DNA of 36,565 bases from Chloroflexota bacterium (GCA_022565155.1 JADFKB010000015.1:1-36565), one strand, 5' to 3'. Shown: positions 26,442 to 35,869, counted from the stretch's first letter. Made by a program: numbers and translations. Notes: generated from the sequence alone by a model not told the origin.

Positions 26442-26497
26442 GAGCCTGCCCGCCGCAGGCGGGGCTCTGTCCGGCATCCTTCGACAAGCTTAGGATG
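26442..26497. repeat. Hairpin CCCGCC-GCA-GGCGGG plus CATCCT-N11-AGGATG inverted repeat (rpe/rpmB convergent gap)
   Basis: CCCGCC 26449-26454, GGCGGG 26458-26463, flanked by GAGC/GCTC; CATCCT 26475-26480 with AGGATG 26492-26497 (CATCCTTCGACAAGCTTAGGATG). Confidence 0.6.
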
Positions 26498-26547
26498 ATG
26501 TATCAGATACGTTCAGCAAGGAATACGTGGAGGTTCTAACCCGCCGC

Positions 26548-26763
26548 CTACGCCCGCGCCGTCTTCAACTCGCTGCGAAGACAGCGGGTGCAGAGCCGCA
26601 TCCGCACCTTCTTGCCATCCCGCCAGACGGACTGTCGCTGGAGGTTCGGCTTGAACTTCCGATTCGTGCGGTGCGCCTTCCGCTCCCAGCGGCCGGAGCT
26701 CTTGTGCCTGATGTTCCGGCCAAAGGCGGTGCCCTTGCCGCACTGGTCGCAGCGCGCTGCCAT
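26548..26763 (-). CDS. rpmB: 50S ribosomal protein L28
   Basis: MAARCDQCGKGTAFGRNIRHKSSGRWERKAHRTNRKFKPNLQRQSVWRDGKKVRMRLCTRCLRSELKTARA. The ORF-track entry 26548..27276 extends far upstream of the true ATG at 26763. Confidence 0.95.
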   Translation of the reverse strand: MAARCDQCGKGTAFGRNIRHKSSGRWERKAHRTNRKFKPNLQRQSVWRDGKKVRMRLCTRCLRSELKTARA

Positions 26764-26785
26764 CTCGTCAGTCCTTCTCCAGCGT

Positions 26786-26816
26786 CTTGCCCCGCTTCCG
26801 CCGGGCAAGCTAGAAT
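26786..26816 (+). promoter_or_regulatory. Candidate promoter (TTGCCC-N18-TAGAAT) with overlapping dyad CTTGCCC-N10-GGGCAAG
   Basis: -35-like 26787-26792 and -10-like 26811-26816; 7-bp perfect inverted repeat 26786-26792 / 26803-26809; in the divergent rpmB/FakA intergenic region. Confidence 0.4.
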
Positions 26817-26869
26817 GCGATACCGTATGGTAACAGGGCCACGGGTAGCGGACAACCCAGGCGAACTCT

Positions 26870-28552
26870 ATGGCCACGTCGCCTGACGATCGCACAGCGC
26901 CAAGTTCGACGCCGTCTCCAGCGACGGCGGCTACAGCGCGCACGCTCGACGGCCCGCTCTTACGTTCACTCTTCACCGACGCCTCCACGCTCCTCCATCG
27001 CCACGCTGACGCCCTCAACGCCATCAACGTCTTCCCCGTCCCCGACGGCGATACCGGCGTCAACATGCACCTCACCTTGCGCGCCGCCATCGAAGCGATG
27101 GAGAACGAACCCGGCAGCGACCTGGCAGCGAGCGCGCAGGCGCTCGCACACGGCGCCCTCATGGGCGCGCGCGGCAACTCCGGCGTCATCCTCTCGCAGA
27201 TACTGCGCGGCCTCGCCTCCGGCTTCGCAGGCCACCGCGACGCCGATGGCGCGACCCTGGCGGCGGCGTTAACCAACGCAAGCGACGCCGCCTACGCCGC
27301 ACTCGCGGAGCCAAAAGAAGGTACCATCCTCACCGTCATCCGGGCCGCAGCCGAAGCAGCTGCTGCGGCTGCCAGCCCAAAGGCTACAATTGAAGAAGTC
27401 TTAGCCCGCGCCACCGCCGCCGCTCACGAAGCTGTCGAACGCACACCGGAGCTGCTGCCCGTACTGCGGGAGGCCGGCGTCGTCGATGCCGGCGGCCTCG
27501 GCCTCGCCATCATCCTCGAAGGCCTGCTGCGCTCGCTGCGCCACGATTCGCTCGACGTCGACCTCGCGCCGGAGGCGCCCCCTGCCGCTGGCTGGCAGGG
27601 CGAGGCCGCCACGCTCCACCAGGCCCGCCACGGCGAGAGCGGTTACTGCACCGAGTTCATCGTCGGCGGCAGCGAGACGAACGCGGGCGACGTCCGCTCC
27701 CACCTCGTATCGCTCGGCGGTTCCGTCCTCGTCGTCGGCGACAGCGACCTGCTGCGCGTCCACGTCCACACGAAGCAGCCGGACGATGCGCTCGCCTACG
27801 GCCGCACGCTCGGAGAGGTGACGAACGTGAAAGTCGAAAACATGGACGCGCAGGTCGAACGCTTCGCCGCGGCAGGCGCGCCCGTCGCGCCCGTCGCCGG
27901 CATCGGAATCGTCGCCGTCGTGGCCGGCGAAGGACTAGAGGCGGCGTTCTTCAGCCTCGGCGTCACGCAGGTCGTCCATGGCGGCCAGACGATGAACCCC
28001 AGCGCCGGCGACATCCTCGCCGCGATCGAGGCCTGCGATCAGGACTACGTCGTCACGCTGCCGAACAATCAGAACATCATCGCCGCGTCAGAGCAGGCGG
28101 CGGAACAATCGTCGAAGCAGGTCAAGGTGCTTCCCTCCAGATCGGTACCGCAAGGCATCGCCGCCGCCCTCGCGCTCAGCCCCGATCTCTCGTTCGAAGA
28201 GAACGTCGCATCAATGCGCCGCGCTATGGACAGCGTCCGTTCGGCCGAGGTGACGAGAGCCGCCAAGCCCGGCGTCATCGACGGTCGCAAATTCCAGACA
28301 GGCCAGGCGATCGGCCTCGTCGACGGCTCGCTCCAGGTCGTCGCGGACGACATCGCCGCGGCCGCACTCGCCTGCATCGAGAAGATGCACGCGGAAGATA
28401 CAAGCCTGCTCACGCTCTACACCGGCAGCGACGTCCGCGACGAGGAGGCATCCGCCCTCGCCGCCGAGCTCCGCGCACGCTACCCTGGTCTCGAGATCGA
28501 GTTGGTCGCCGGCGGCCAGCCGCACTACCCATACCTCATCTCGCTAGAATGA
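26870..28552 (+). CDS. DAK2/DegV-associated fatty acid kinase subunit (FakA-like)
   Basis: NVFPVPDGDTGVNMHLTLRAAIEAM, HGALMGARGNSGVILSQILRGL, GVVDAGGLGLAIILEGLL, GYCTEFIVGG, LPNNQNIIAASEQAAE. Confidence 0.93.
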   Translation: MATSPDDRTAPSSTPSPATAATARTLDGPLLRSLFTDASTLLHRHADALNAINVFPVPDGDTGVNMHLTLRAAIEAMENEPGSDLAASAQALAHGALMGARGNSGVILSQILRGLASGFAGHRDADGATLAAALTNASDAAYAALAEPKEGTILTVIRAAAEAAAAAASPKATIEEVLARATAAAHEAVERTPELLPVLREAGVVDAGGLGLAIILEGLLRSLRHDSLDVDLAPEAPPAAGWQGEAATLHQARHGESGYCTEFIVGGSETNAGDVRSHLVSLGGSVLVVGDSDLLRVHVHTKQPDDALAYGRTLGEVTNVKVENMDAQVERFAAAGAPVAPVAGIGIVAVVAGEGLEAAFFSLGVTQVVHGGQTMNPSAGDILAAIEACDQDYVVTLPNNQNIIAASEQAAEQSSKQVKVLPSRSVPQGIAAALALSPDLSFEENVASMRRAMDSVRSAEVTRAAKPGVIDGRKFQTGQAIGLVDGSLQVVADDIAAAALACIEKMHAEDTSLLTLYTGSDVRDEEASALAAELRARYPGLEIELVAGGQPHYPYLISLE

Positions 28553-29481
28553 GCTTCGTCCAGCGACTCCGCCGCCTGATCCCGGGCCGAACAGCACCGG
28601 CCAGGCCCGTGCTCGTCGTCACCGATAGCACCGCCGACCTGCCTGCCCAGCTCGTCGATCAGCTCGGCATCACGGTCGTCCCCCTCCAGATCGCCTTCGG
28701 CCAGGAGAGCTTCGCCGACGGTGTCGACCTCACGAGCGAAGCGTTCTTCCAGCGCCTGCAAGAATCGGACGAACTCCCCACCACGTCGCAGCCATCTCTC
28801 GGCCAGTTCTTCCAGGTCTACGAGGCGCTGTGCGAACGGACCGATTCCATCCTCTCCATCCACCTCTCGTCCGGATTCTCCGGCACGCTGGCGACGGCGC
28901 AGCAGGCGGCCGCAGCAGGCGGCGAGCAGTGCCGCATCGAGGTGATCGACTCCACCACCGTCTCGATGGCGACGGGCTTCGCCGTCCTCGCCGCCGCCCG
29001 CGCAGCCCGCGACGGCGCAGACCTCGACGCCTGCGCCGAGATCGCCCGCTCCGTACTCAAACGGCAGCGCCTCGCCGTCATGCTCGATACGCTCGACTAC
29101 CTCCGGCGCGGCGGCCGCATCGGCCGCGCCCAAGCGTTCCTCGGCGGCCTGCTCCGGCTGAAGCCGATCCTCACCATCCGCAACGGCGAAGCGTCCCCTC
29201 TCTCCCGCGTCCGCACCCGCAAGAAGGCGATGGCCGAGCTGCTCCGCCTCTCCCTCGACCAGGGCAAGATCGACGAAGCCGCCATCATGCACGCCACCAG
29301 CCCTGACGACGCCCGCATGCTCGCCGATGAGATCGCCGCCCGTATGCCCGGCCTGCCCGTTCACATCGGCCGCATCGGACCGGTAATCGGCGTCCACGGC
29401 GGGCCGGGGCTGATCGGCATCGCTGTCGTCGCCAGCCAGGAGGAGGCGCAGGCAGGCTCCGGCGCAGAGACGGCGACGTGA
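28549..29481 (+). CDS. DegV family protein (FakB-like fatty acid-binding)
   Basis: VVTDSTADLPAQLVDQLGITVVPLQIAFG, TTSQPSLGQFFQVYE, SIHLSSGFSGTLATAQQAA; ATGA overlap with the FakA-like gene. Confidence 0.93.
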   Translation: MSFVQRLRRLIPGRTAPARPVLVVTDSTADLPAQLVDQLGITVVPLQIAFGQESFADGVDLTSEAFFQRLQESDELPTTSQPSLGQFFQVYEALCERTDSILSIHLSSGFSGTLATAQQAAAAGGEQCRIEVIDSTTVSMATGFAVLAAARAARDGADLDACAEIARSVLKRQRLAVMLDTLDYLRRGGRIGRAQAFLGGLLRLKPILTIRNGEASPLSRVRTRKKAMAELLRLSLDQGKIDEAAIMHATSPDDARMLADEIAARMPGLPVHIGRIGPVIGVHGGPGLIGIAVVASQEEAQAGSGAETAT

Positions 29482-31916
29482 CCACGGCACGCCGCACGGC
29501 CAAGCGCCCGCCGGACATGCTCGTCAGGCTCCGCAAGATTCTAGAGCTGGAGCGGAAGAGAGGCTACACAGATGCCGCCGTCGTCGGCGGCCTCGATAGC
29601 TTCCTCCGCGCCGCCCTCGCCGGCGACGGCCTGCCCAAGAACTCGTACGCCGCCCAGAGCGTCCGCCAGCTCCCCGCCGGCGGCTATCGCGCGCTCGGCA
29701 ACGAGAAGCGCCGTGATTGGCTCGACCAGACGATGCGCGGCCTCACCGGCACAGCAACGTCTGCCCGCCCCGCGCCAGCCGCACGGCCGCGGCGAAAGAC
29801 GCTTCCGCCCGCCAACGTCGATTCGCCGATCACCGCTCTCAGCGGCGTCAAGGCCGGCCTGGCCGCCAAGTTCGAGACACTGGGCGTCCGCACCATCCGC
29901 GACCTCCTCTACCTCTTCCCCCGCCGCCACAACGACTTCTCAAAGCTACGCAAGATCGGCGAACTCACACCCGGCGAGGACGAGACCGTGCGCGCGAGGG
30001 TCTGGAGCGCCGACCAAAAACGCCTGGGCCGCAGGATGGGCACGGAGGCATCAGTCGGCGACGAGTCCGGCATGATGAAGGTCGTGTGGTTCAACCAGCC
30101 GTTCATCGCCCGCCAGCTCCGCACCAACACAGAAGTCGTCCTCTCCGGCCGCGTCCGCCTCCACAACGGCCGCCCCTCGTTCGAGAACCCGGAGTGGGAA
30201 GTGCTCGGCAAGGACGAAACGCAGACGCATACGGGCCGCCTCATCCCCGTCTATCCGCTCACGAAAGGCATCACCGGCCGCAACCTGCGGCGGCTGATGG
30301 CGGCCGCGCTGGAGCGATACGTCGACGAGCTCGCCGACCCGCTGCCGACCGAGCTGCGCACACGCCTCGACCTGATCGATCTCCGCCCCGCCGTTCGCCA
30401 AGCTCACTACCCGGACGACAACGAGTCGCTCGCCGAGGCGCGCCGCCGCCTCGCCCTGGATGAGATGCTGCCGCTCCAGATCTCCGTGTTGCTGCGCCGC
30501 CGGGAGTGGCAGCAGCCTGGCAGCGCCGGCCCGCTCGTTCTGGAAGATACGCTTCGAAACGCCTACCTCGCTTCGCTCCCCTTCTCCCTCACAGCCGCCC
30601 AGCAAAAGTCGCTCGGCCAGCTCCTCGCTGACCTCCAGCGCGACGTGCCCATGAGCCGCCTGCTCCAGGGCGACGTCGGCAGCGGCAAGACCGTCGTCGC
30701 CGCGTGCGGCCTCCTCGCCGCCGTCGCCGAGTCGCGCCAGGCCGTGATGATGGCGCCGACGGAGATCCTCGCCACGCAGCACTTTCGCACCCTCTGCCAG
30801 CTCTTCGGCGCAGACGCCAACGACACCCCGATCGCCGAAGCAGCGCCGCCCTATCTCGAACGGCCCCTGCGCATCGCCATCCTCACCGGCAGCATGCGCA
30901 AGGCCGCGCGGACGGCCGTCTACGAACAGATCGAGGCCGGCGAGGTCGATATCGCGGTCGGTACCCACGCCCTGATCCAGGACCCCGTCACCATCCCGAA
31001 CCTCGGCTTCATCATCGTCGACGAGCAGCATCGCTTCGGCGTCATGCAGCGGGCGGCGCTGCGCGGCAAGTCCGACCGCTCCGTCCACATGCTCGTCATG
31101 ACCGCCACGCCCATCCCGCGCTCGCTCTACCTGACGCTCTTCGGCGACCTGGACGTCTCGATCATCGACGAGCTGCCGCCCGGCCGCAAGCCGATCCGGA
31201 CGCGCTGGTGGCCGCCCGACCGCCGCGACGAAGCCTACGTCTTCCTCCGCACCCAGGTCGATCTCGGCCGCCAGGCGTTCGTCATCTGCCCGCTCGTCGA
31301 AGCCTCCGGCGCAATACAGGCGAAGGCCGCCGTCGATGAGTTTGAGCGGCTGCGCACAGAGGTCTACCCCGACCTGCAGCTAGAGCTCATCCATGGCCGC
31401 ATGTCCGGCCGCGACAAGGACGCCGCCATGCGCCGCTTCCACAGCGGCGAGGCGCAGATCCTCGTCTCCACCTCCGTCGTCGAGGTCGGCATCGACGTCC
31501 GCAACGCCACCGTCATGCTGATCGAAGGCGCCGACCGCTTCGGCCTCGCGCAGCTCCACCAGCTTCGCGGCCGCGTCGGCCGCGGCGCCGACCAGTCCCA
31601 CTGCCTCCTCTTGTCCGAGAGCCCTTCGGCGGAAGCGCAGCAGCGGCTGCGGCTGATGGAGGAGACCTCGGACGGCTTCCAACTCGCCGAAGCCGACCTC
31701 CAGATGCGCGGCCCCGGCGAGTTCTTCGGCACCCGCCAGTCCGGCCTGCCCGACTTCCGCATCGCCAGCCTGCTCGACACCCGCCTGATCGAACTCGCCC
31801 GCACCGAGGCCGCCGCGATACTAGAAGCCGACCCCGATCTCCAGGCGCCGGAGCACGCCGCGCTCGCGCAGATCGTCGAGCGGCTGTACCAGCACGTCAG
31901 CGACGAAGTACACTAG
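29478..31916 (+). CDS. recG: ATP-dependent DNA helicase RecG
   Basis: LLYLFPRRHNDFSKLRKIGEL, RLLQGDVGSGKTVVAACGLLAA, MAPTEILATQHF, IIVDEQHRFGVMQR, MTATPIPRSL, QLHQLRGRVGRG; GTG start overlapping the DegV stop. Confidence 0.96.
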   Translation: MTTARRTAKRPPDMLVRLRKILELERKRGYTDAAVVGGLDSFLRAALAGDGLPKNSYAAQSVRQLPAGGYRALGNEKRRDWLDQTMRGLTGTATSARPAPAARPRRKTLPPANVDSPITALSGVKAGLAAKFETLGVRTIRDLLYLFPRRHNDFSKLRKIGELTPGEDETVRARVWSADQKRLGRRMGTEASVGDESGMMKVVWFNQPFIARQLRTNTEVVLSGRVRLHNGRPSFENPEWEVLGKDETQTHTGRLIPVYPLTKGITGRNLRRLMAAALERYVDELADPLPTELRTRLDLIDLRPAVRQAHYPDDNESLAEARRRLALDEMLPLQISVLLRRREWQQPGSAGPLVLEDTLRNAYLASLPFSLTAAQQKSLGQLLADLQRDVPMSRLLQGDVGSGKTVVAACGLLAAVAESRQAVMMAPTEILATQHFRTLCQLFGADANDTPIAEAAPPYLERPLRIAILTGSMRKAARTAVYEQIEAGEVDIAVGTHALIQDPVTIPNLGFIIVDEQHRFGVMQRAALRGKSDRSVHMLVMTATPIPRSLYLTLFGDLDVSIIDELPPGRKPIRTRWWPPDRRDEAYVFLRTQVDLGRQAFVICPLVEASGAIQAKAAVDEFERLRTEVYPDLQLELIHGRMSGRDKDAAMRRFHSGEAQILVSTSVVEVGIDVRNATVMLIEGADRFGLAQLHQLRGRVGRGADQSHCLLLSESPSAEAQQRLRLMEETSDGFQLAEADLQMRGPGEFFGTRQSGLPDFRIASLLDTRLIELARTEAAAILEADPDLQAPEHAALAQIVERLYQHVSDEVH

Positions 31917-31950
31917 CCCCGGTGGAGCCGATAGTTCTCCGTGGTAGCTA

Positions 31951-32436
31951 CTAGGGGTTAATCGACGATTGCTCTCGAATGGCCACGAACCTGCCTGCGA
32001 ACCCTTGGCTGTCTTCCCAGATTCCTACGATCTGAACTGATGAAATGACATCTGCTACGACCTCTATCGTAGACTGATCAAACTGCGCGGAGATGGCGAC
32101 AGCGTCGCGTTCGAACGACACGAATCCCGTCACCTCCGCTGAACGGCCTAGCACGGTACAGTCAAGTTCACCTTCGATGGCCGTGCTGATCTGATTGAAA
32201 ACACCGCTGCAGAAAAGAGATTCGCCGATCGAGTCCAATACCGGTCCATTATGAACGACGAGGCCAATACGCCAGGACCCTGTTACGTAATCTTGTTCTG
32301 CGGTTCCTGAGCGCAGCGCTATCAGGGATATCAGACCGGCGGTGAATAAGACGACCACTGCGCCAAGCAGTGTCACCGGCCACCCGGCACTCAGGATACT
32401 CACTCTGCGCGCCGAGTCGAGCCAGCGTCTCATCAT
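31951..32436 (-). CDS. Hypothetical protein with single N-terminal TM helix
   Basis: 161 aa; VTLLGAVVVLFTAGLISLIALRS followed by a soluble domain; no family recognised. Confidence 0.6.
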   Translation of the reverse strand: MMRRWLDSARRVSILSAGWPVTLLGAVVVLFTAGLISLIALRSGTAEQDYVTGSWRIGLVVHNGPVLDSIGESLFCSGVFNQISTAIEGELDCTVLGRSAEVTGFVSFERDAVAISAQFDQSTIEVVADVISSVQIVGIWEDSQGFAGRFVAIREQSSINP

Positions 32437-32511
32437 GCCATCATGGTACAGTACCGAGAGCTGTTCGCAGACTACGTCAGCTTAACCGCTGAGGATTGAG
32501 ACGGATACTGG

Positions 32512-34542
32512 TTGGACAGCGCTAGGCGTAACATCACAGTCTTTGGTCTCCTGCTGGCGCTCACCTTAGCGGGGTACGCTCAGTATGTCATCGGCAAGGC
32601 TAATCACTGGGCGGATGACTTGCCGCTTATCGCTTCCTTCGACGGCAAGTTGACATCGCTGTACCGCGGCGAGCAATCTGTTGCAGTAGCCATCCCTATC
32701 TTCGCCCTGGCGATGGCACTGTTCGCGTGGTCAGCCTGGTCTCTGCGGAACAAGTCAGAAGCGTCACACGGCGACCAGGAACCAGCATCCAAAACGCCGT
32801 CATCCACTGAGTCCCAGCGGTGGCATGGGTTAGCGCTCGTTGCGGGGGCTTTCGTCGCGCTGGCGGGTTGGAGCTATCTGATCGCAAGGCTCGCTACCGC
32901 TAGTTACGAAGGCTGGTATTTGGCCCTCTTCTTCTGCCTGCTGGCGCTCACAGCAGTTCTATTCGGTCTGTATGATCGCGTTCGTGGCAGCGACAACCCT
33001 CCACGGCTAGCTGTCCACTCTTGGGAATGTTTCGTTGTACTGGGGGCGATGGGATTGTTTGCCGGGTTGGTCGCCACTGACCTCACGAATTGGCGCTATG
33101 CGACCCTCGGTGACGACGGAACGTTTTTCATAGTTGCCCGGGATATCGTCAACGGAGAAAGGCAGCTCAATCTGTTCAGCCAGGTAGGACCGGCCGGAAA
33201 CCATCCACTCCTTAGCTCTGCGTATCAGGCGGCGGTCATGGACGTGGCTGGCGTGAACATCTTCGGTTGGAAGCTGGCGACGCTGCTCCTTCTGCTAGCC
33301 ACGATACCCTTGTTCTATCTGCTGATTCGGGCGATGACCAACGCGCGAACCGCTGTCTTCGCCACTGCGGTACTCGCCTTCTCGCACTACCTGCTCGGTT
33401 ACGCTCACACTGGCTACGACAACGTTTTCCCTCTACTACCAACCGTTCTCTCGTTCTGCCTGTTCGTGGCAGGGAGACGCAGATCCAGCCTCATTCTCAT
33501 ATTCTGTGCTGGTGCGGTCGCGGGCCTAGGCTTCTACACGTTCTTTTCGGGAAGAGCCGCGATCGTCATTCTGGCGCTCGTGCTGCTGTTCCTAGGCCGA
33601 AAACACTGGCGCCCGGCGACGGTCATCCCAATCACAGCCGGCTTTGCGTTGGCCGTAGCCCCTCTCTTCGCCGTCGAAGGCTGGGGCGTGATCAGCGAAA
33701 CTCTGCGTGAATCTCAGTCGTCGAATAAGACGCCTATCGAGACGATCTCCAGCTTCGCGGCGACCGCTCCACGAGTGTTCCTCGCCTTCAATTTCAACCC
33801 GTACCCGAAGCACTTCGTATCTGGCTCCTTACTCGATGACATCTCGGCGCCACTGGCGCTTCTAGGCCTAGCCTACACCGCGACCCGAGTACGAGAGGAG
33901 CGGTACCGGTTTCTTCTCATCTGGTTCCTCGTCGCGATTGTGGTGACGGGCCTGTTTCACCCACGACAGACAGAGATCAACAGCCGTCTGCACTACGTAC
34001 TGCCTCCCATGGCCGCATTCGCCGGTCTGGCTCTTGACCGTATCGTTGAGATGCTGCCAAGGTTGTTTCCGAGGCCTAGCATTCAGCCCGCGCTAGTGGC
34101 CTTGTGCGCCATCGGAGTCCTGCCTGCGATCCTCGGCCTCAACATTTACCGTCACTGGGAGGTTAGCCCCTCTGAGCTTCCGGTACCGAACGCTGCCCTA
34201 GTTCTGAGGGAGGCGCAGCGCCCGGCCTGTGATCTACCGGGCCTGCGGTCAGCGGTCTTCGCGCCACGGCCGTTTCCTGTGATGCCCTTGGTGTTCGAGT
34301 TCTATGAATGGGAGGGTAGAGAACCACTCCTCTTTCGCTTCGGCGACCCTCCTGAGGTCTACCGATCGGCTATCGCGTCTGGCAGCATAGGCTGCGTCAT
34401 TGTTGCCGAACCGCACACAAGAGAGGCACAAACGAGCGTTGCTTACTTGACGGAGTTGGCCGAAGGAACCAGTGCGATTATCCAGGAAGTTTCTGACGCG
34501 TCCGGCTTTACGACGCTGCTGGTTCTGAGGCTAACCAAGTGA
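32512..34542 (+). CDS. Polytopic membrane protein, GT39/PMT-like glycosyltransferase
   Basis: 676 aa with many TM segments; GDDGTFFIVARDIVNGERQLNLFSQVGPAGNHPLLSSAYQAAVMDVAGVNIFGWKLATLLLLLATIPLFYLLIRAM resembles PMT_2-type topology; TTG start. Confidence 0.65.
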   Translation: MDSARRNITVFGLLLALTLAGYAQYVIGKANHWADDLPLIASFDGKLTSLYRGEQSVAVAIPIFALAMALFAWSAWSLRNKSEASHGDQEPASKTPSSTESQRWHGLALVAGAFVALAGWSYLIARLATASYEGWYLALFFCLLALTAVLFGLYDRVRGSDNPPRLAVHSWECFVVLGAMGLFAGLVATDLTNWRYATLGDDGTFFIVARDIVNGERQLNLFSQVGPAGNHPLLSSAYQAAVMDVAGVNIFGWKLATLLLLLATIPLFYLLIRAMTNARTAVFATAVLAFSHYLLGYAHTGYDNVFPLLPTVLSFCLFVAGRRRSSLILIFCAGAVAGLGFYTFFSGRAAIVILALVLLFLGRKHWRPATVIPITAGFALAVAPLFAVEGWGVISETLRESQSSNKTPIETISSFAATAPRVFLAFNFNPYPKHFVSGSLLDDISAPLALLGLAYTATRVREERYRFLLIWFLVAIVVTGLFHPRQTEINSRLHYVLPPMAAFAGLALDRIVEMLPRLFPRPSIQPALVALCAIGVLPAILGLNIYRHWEVSPSELPVPNAALVLREAQRPACDLPGLRSAVFAPRPFPVMPLVFEFYEWEGREPLLFRFGDPPEVYRSAIASGSIGCVIVAEPHTREAQTSVAYLTELAEGTSAIIQEVSDASGFTTLLVLRLTK

Positions 34543-34701
34543 GTGAGACCGTACCCAGATAGGAAATCTGTCCCACCAGCTACGGCACAGAGAGCCCCCG
34601 GTGCTGTTCCCGGCTCCACCTGAGGCGATTCCTCAGAAAGGGAACATGAACTATACTAAGAACGCCCGAACACGGCATCCACCACGGAGGTGTAGTGACA
34701 A

Positions 34702-35559
34702 GTGCCAGGATTCTCATTCCGCCGCCTGATCGGCGGCGTGCCCCTCGGCTACCGATTACGGAGACGCTGGCAGTGGAGCCGCCCGCTCTCGCTGCCCCAG
34801 TACATCGCCGGAACGCCCTTTATCGACGGCACTGGCCCGAAAGACTTCTTTCTGCCGCCCAACCCCGCTACGCTCGCTGTGGCCGCGCAGGAAGCAACGC
34901 AACCCGTCGAGGAGATCCTCGCCCGCCTAACACAGACCGATCAGATCGCTGACGCCCAACTCTACTATCGATCCGCTCGGGATAAGTTTGGCGAGCGCTG
35001 GCGATACGCGGACATACTCACCACCCTCTGGGCCGCCGCCACGCTCGGCTCCCCGAAGACCTACCTCGAGATCGGCGTGCGAACCGGCCGTAGCGCGGCA
35101 GTCGTAGGCGCAATATCGCCGAGCTGCGACATCTACGGGTTCGATCTTTGGACGGAGGGATATGGCGGCTACGACAACCCTGGACCTGATTTCGTACGCG
35201 ATGAACTCCGCTCGGTGGGCCACACGGGCAGCGTGACGCTCGTATCCGGCGACAGCAGCAAGACGCTCGCGCCGTTCTTGGCGGAGCGCCCCGATCTCTA
35301 CTTCGACCTTATCGCCATCGACGGCGACAAATCTATCCGCGTCGCCTCCAGCGATTTCGCCAACGCCCTGCCCCGCCTCAAGGTCGGCGGCATCGTCGTT
35401 TGCGACGACATCTTCCTCGTTCCGCACCTGGAGCGCATCTGGCATGATGTCATTAGACGAGACGCCCGCTACGTGCACTGGCAGTTCACGCAAGGCGCCG
35501 TCGGCGTCGTTGCCGCCGTCCGTATGTCCGATGGCCCTCTCCACGCCCGAGATTTCTAG
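34702..35559 (+). CDS. Class I SAM-dependent methyltransferase (Methyltransf_24-like)
   Basis: KTYLEIGVRTGRSAAVVGAISPSCDIYGFDLWTEGYGGYDNPG...VTLVSGDSSKTLAPFL...FDLIAIDGDKSIRVASSDFANALPRLKVGGIVVCDDIF; GTG start with upstream GGAGGT. Confidence 0.82.
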   Translation: MPGFSFRRLIGGVPLGYRLRRRWQWSRPLSLPQYIAGTPFIDGTGPKDFFLPPNPATLAVAAQEATQPVEEILARLTQTDQIADAQLYYRSARDKFGERWRYADILTTLWAAATLGSPKTYLEIGVRTGRSAAVVGAISPSCDIYGFDLWTEGYGGYDNPGPDFVRDELRSVGHTGSVTLVSGDSSKTLAPFLAERPDLYFDLIAIDGDKSIRVASSDFANALPRLKVGGIVVCDDIFLVPHLERIWHDVIRRDARYVHWQFTQGAVGVVAAVRMSDGPLHARDF

Positions 35560-35680
35560 CGCAAGGCCGCACCTGGCTACGCAGAACGCCTCTCGGTGCG
35601 CCGGAGGTTCCCGGACTGTGGCAAAGGCCCTGTGCCGCAACGCGCAACCGCGCGCGCGTCGCAGCCGTTGGTAGCCGTGT

Positions 35681-35815
35681 CCGCCTGATCGAACTCGCCC
35701 GCACCGAGGCCGCCGCGATACTAGAGGCCGACCCCGATATCCAGGCGCCGGAGCACGCCGCGCTCGCCAAGACTGTCAAGCGGCTGTACCGCACATCAGC
35801 GACGAAGTACACTAA
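35681..35815 (+). pseudogene. Decayed duplicate of the recG 3' end
   Basis: ccgcctgatcgaactcgcccgcaccgaggccgccgcgatactag... aligns to recG 31781-31916 with 9 substitutions and one 1-nt deletion by my count; the deletion shifts frame before the stop. Confidence 0.92.
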
Positions 35816-35869
35816 CACCCAGCCGAACCGACACGAGCCCGGCACAGCTAACACACGCACCGCCTACCT

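Noticed and set aside
26548-27276. 242-aa minus-strand ORF in the track
   Set aside because: Only the last 71 codons are real (rpmB from ATG 26763); the N-terminal extension overlaps the well-supported FakA-like gene on the opposite strand.
28525-29490. 321-aa minus-strand ORF opposite DegV
   Set aside because: Antisense shadow ORF of a high-GC gene; low-complexity D/E/G/A/R composition, no family motifs, DegV frame clearly coding.
30051-31088. 345-aa minus-strand ORF inside recG
   Set aside because: Antisense shadow ORF; recG helicase motifs are continuous on the plus strand.
31917-35680. Integrative element with its own recombinase
   Set aside because: No integrase, transposase or terminal inverted repeats were seen between the recG-tail copies; only the duplication itself supports an insertion event.
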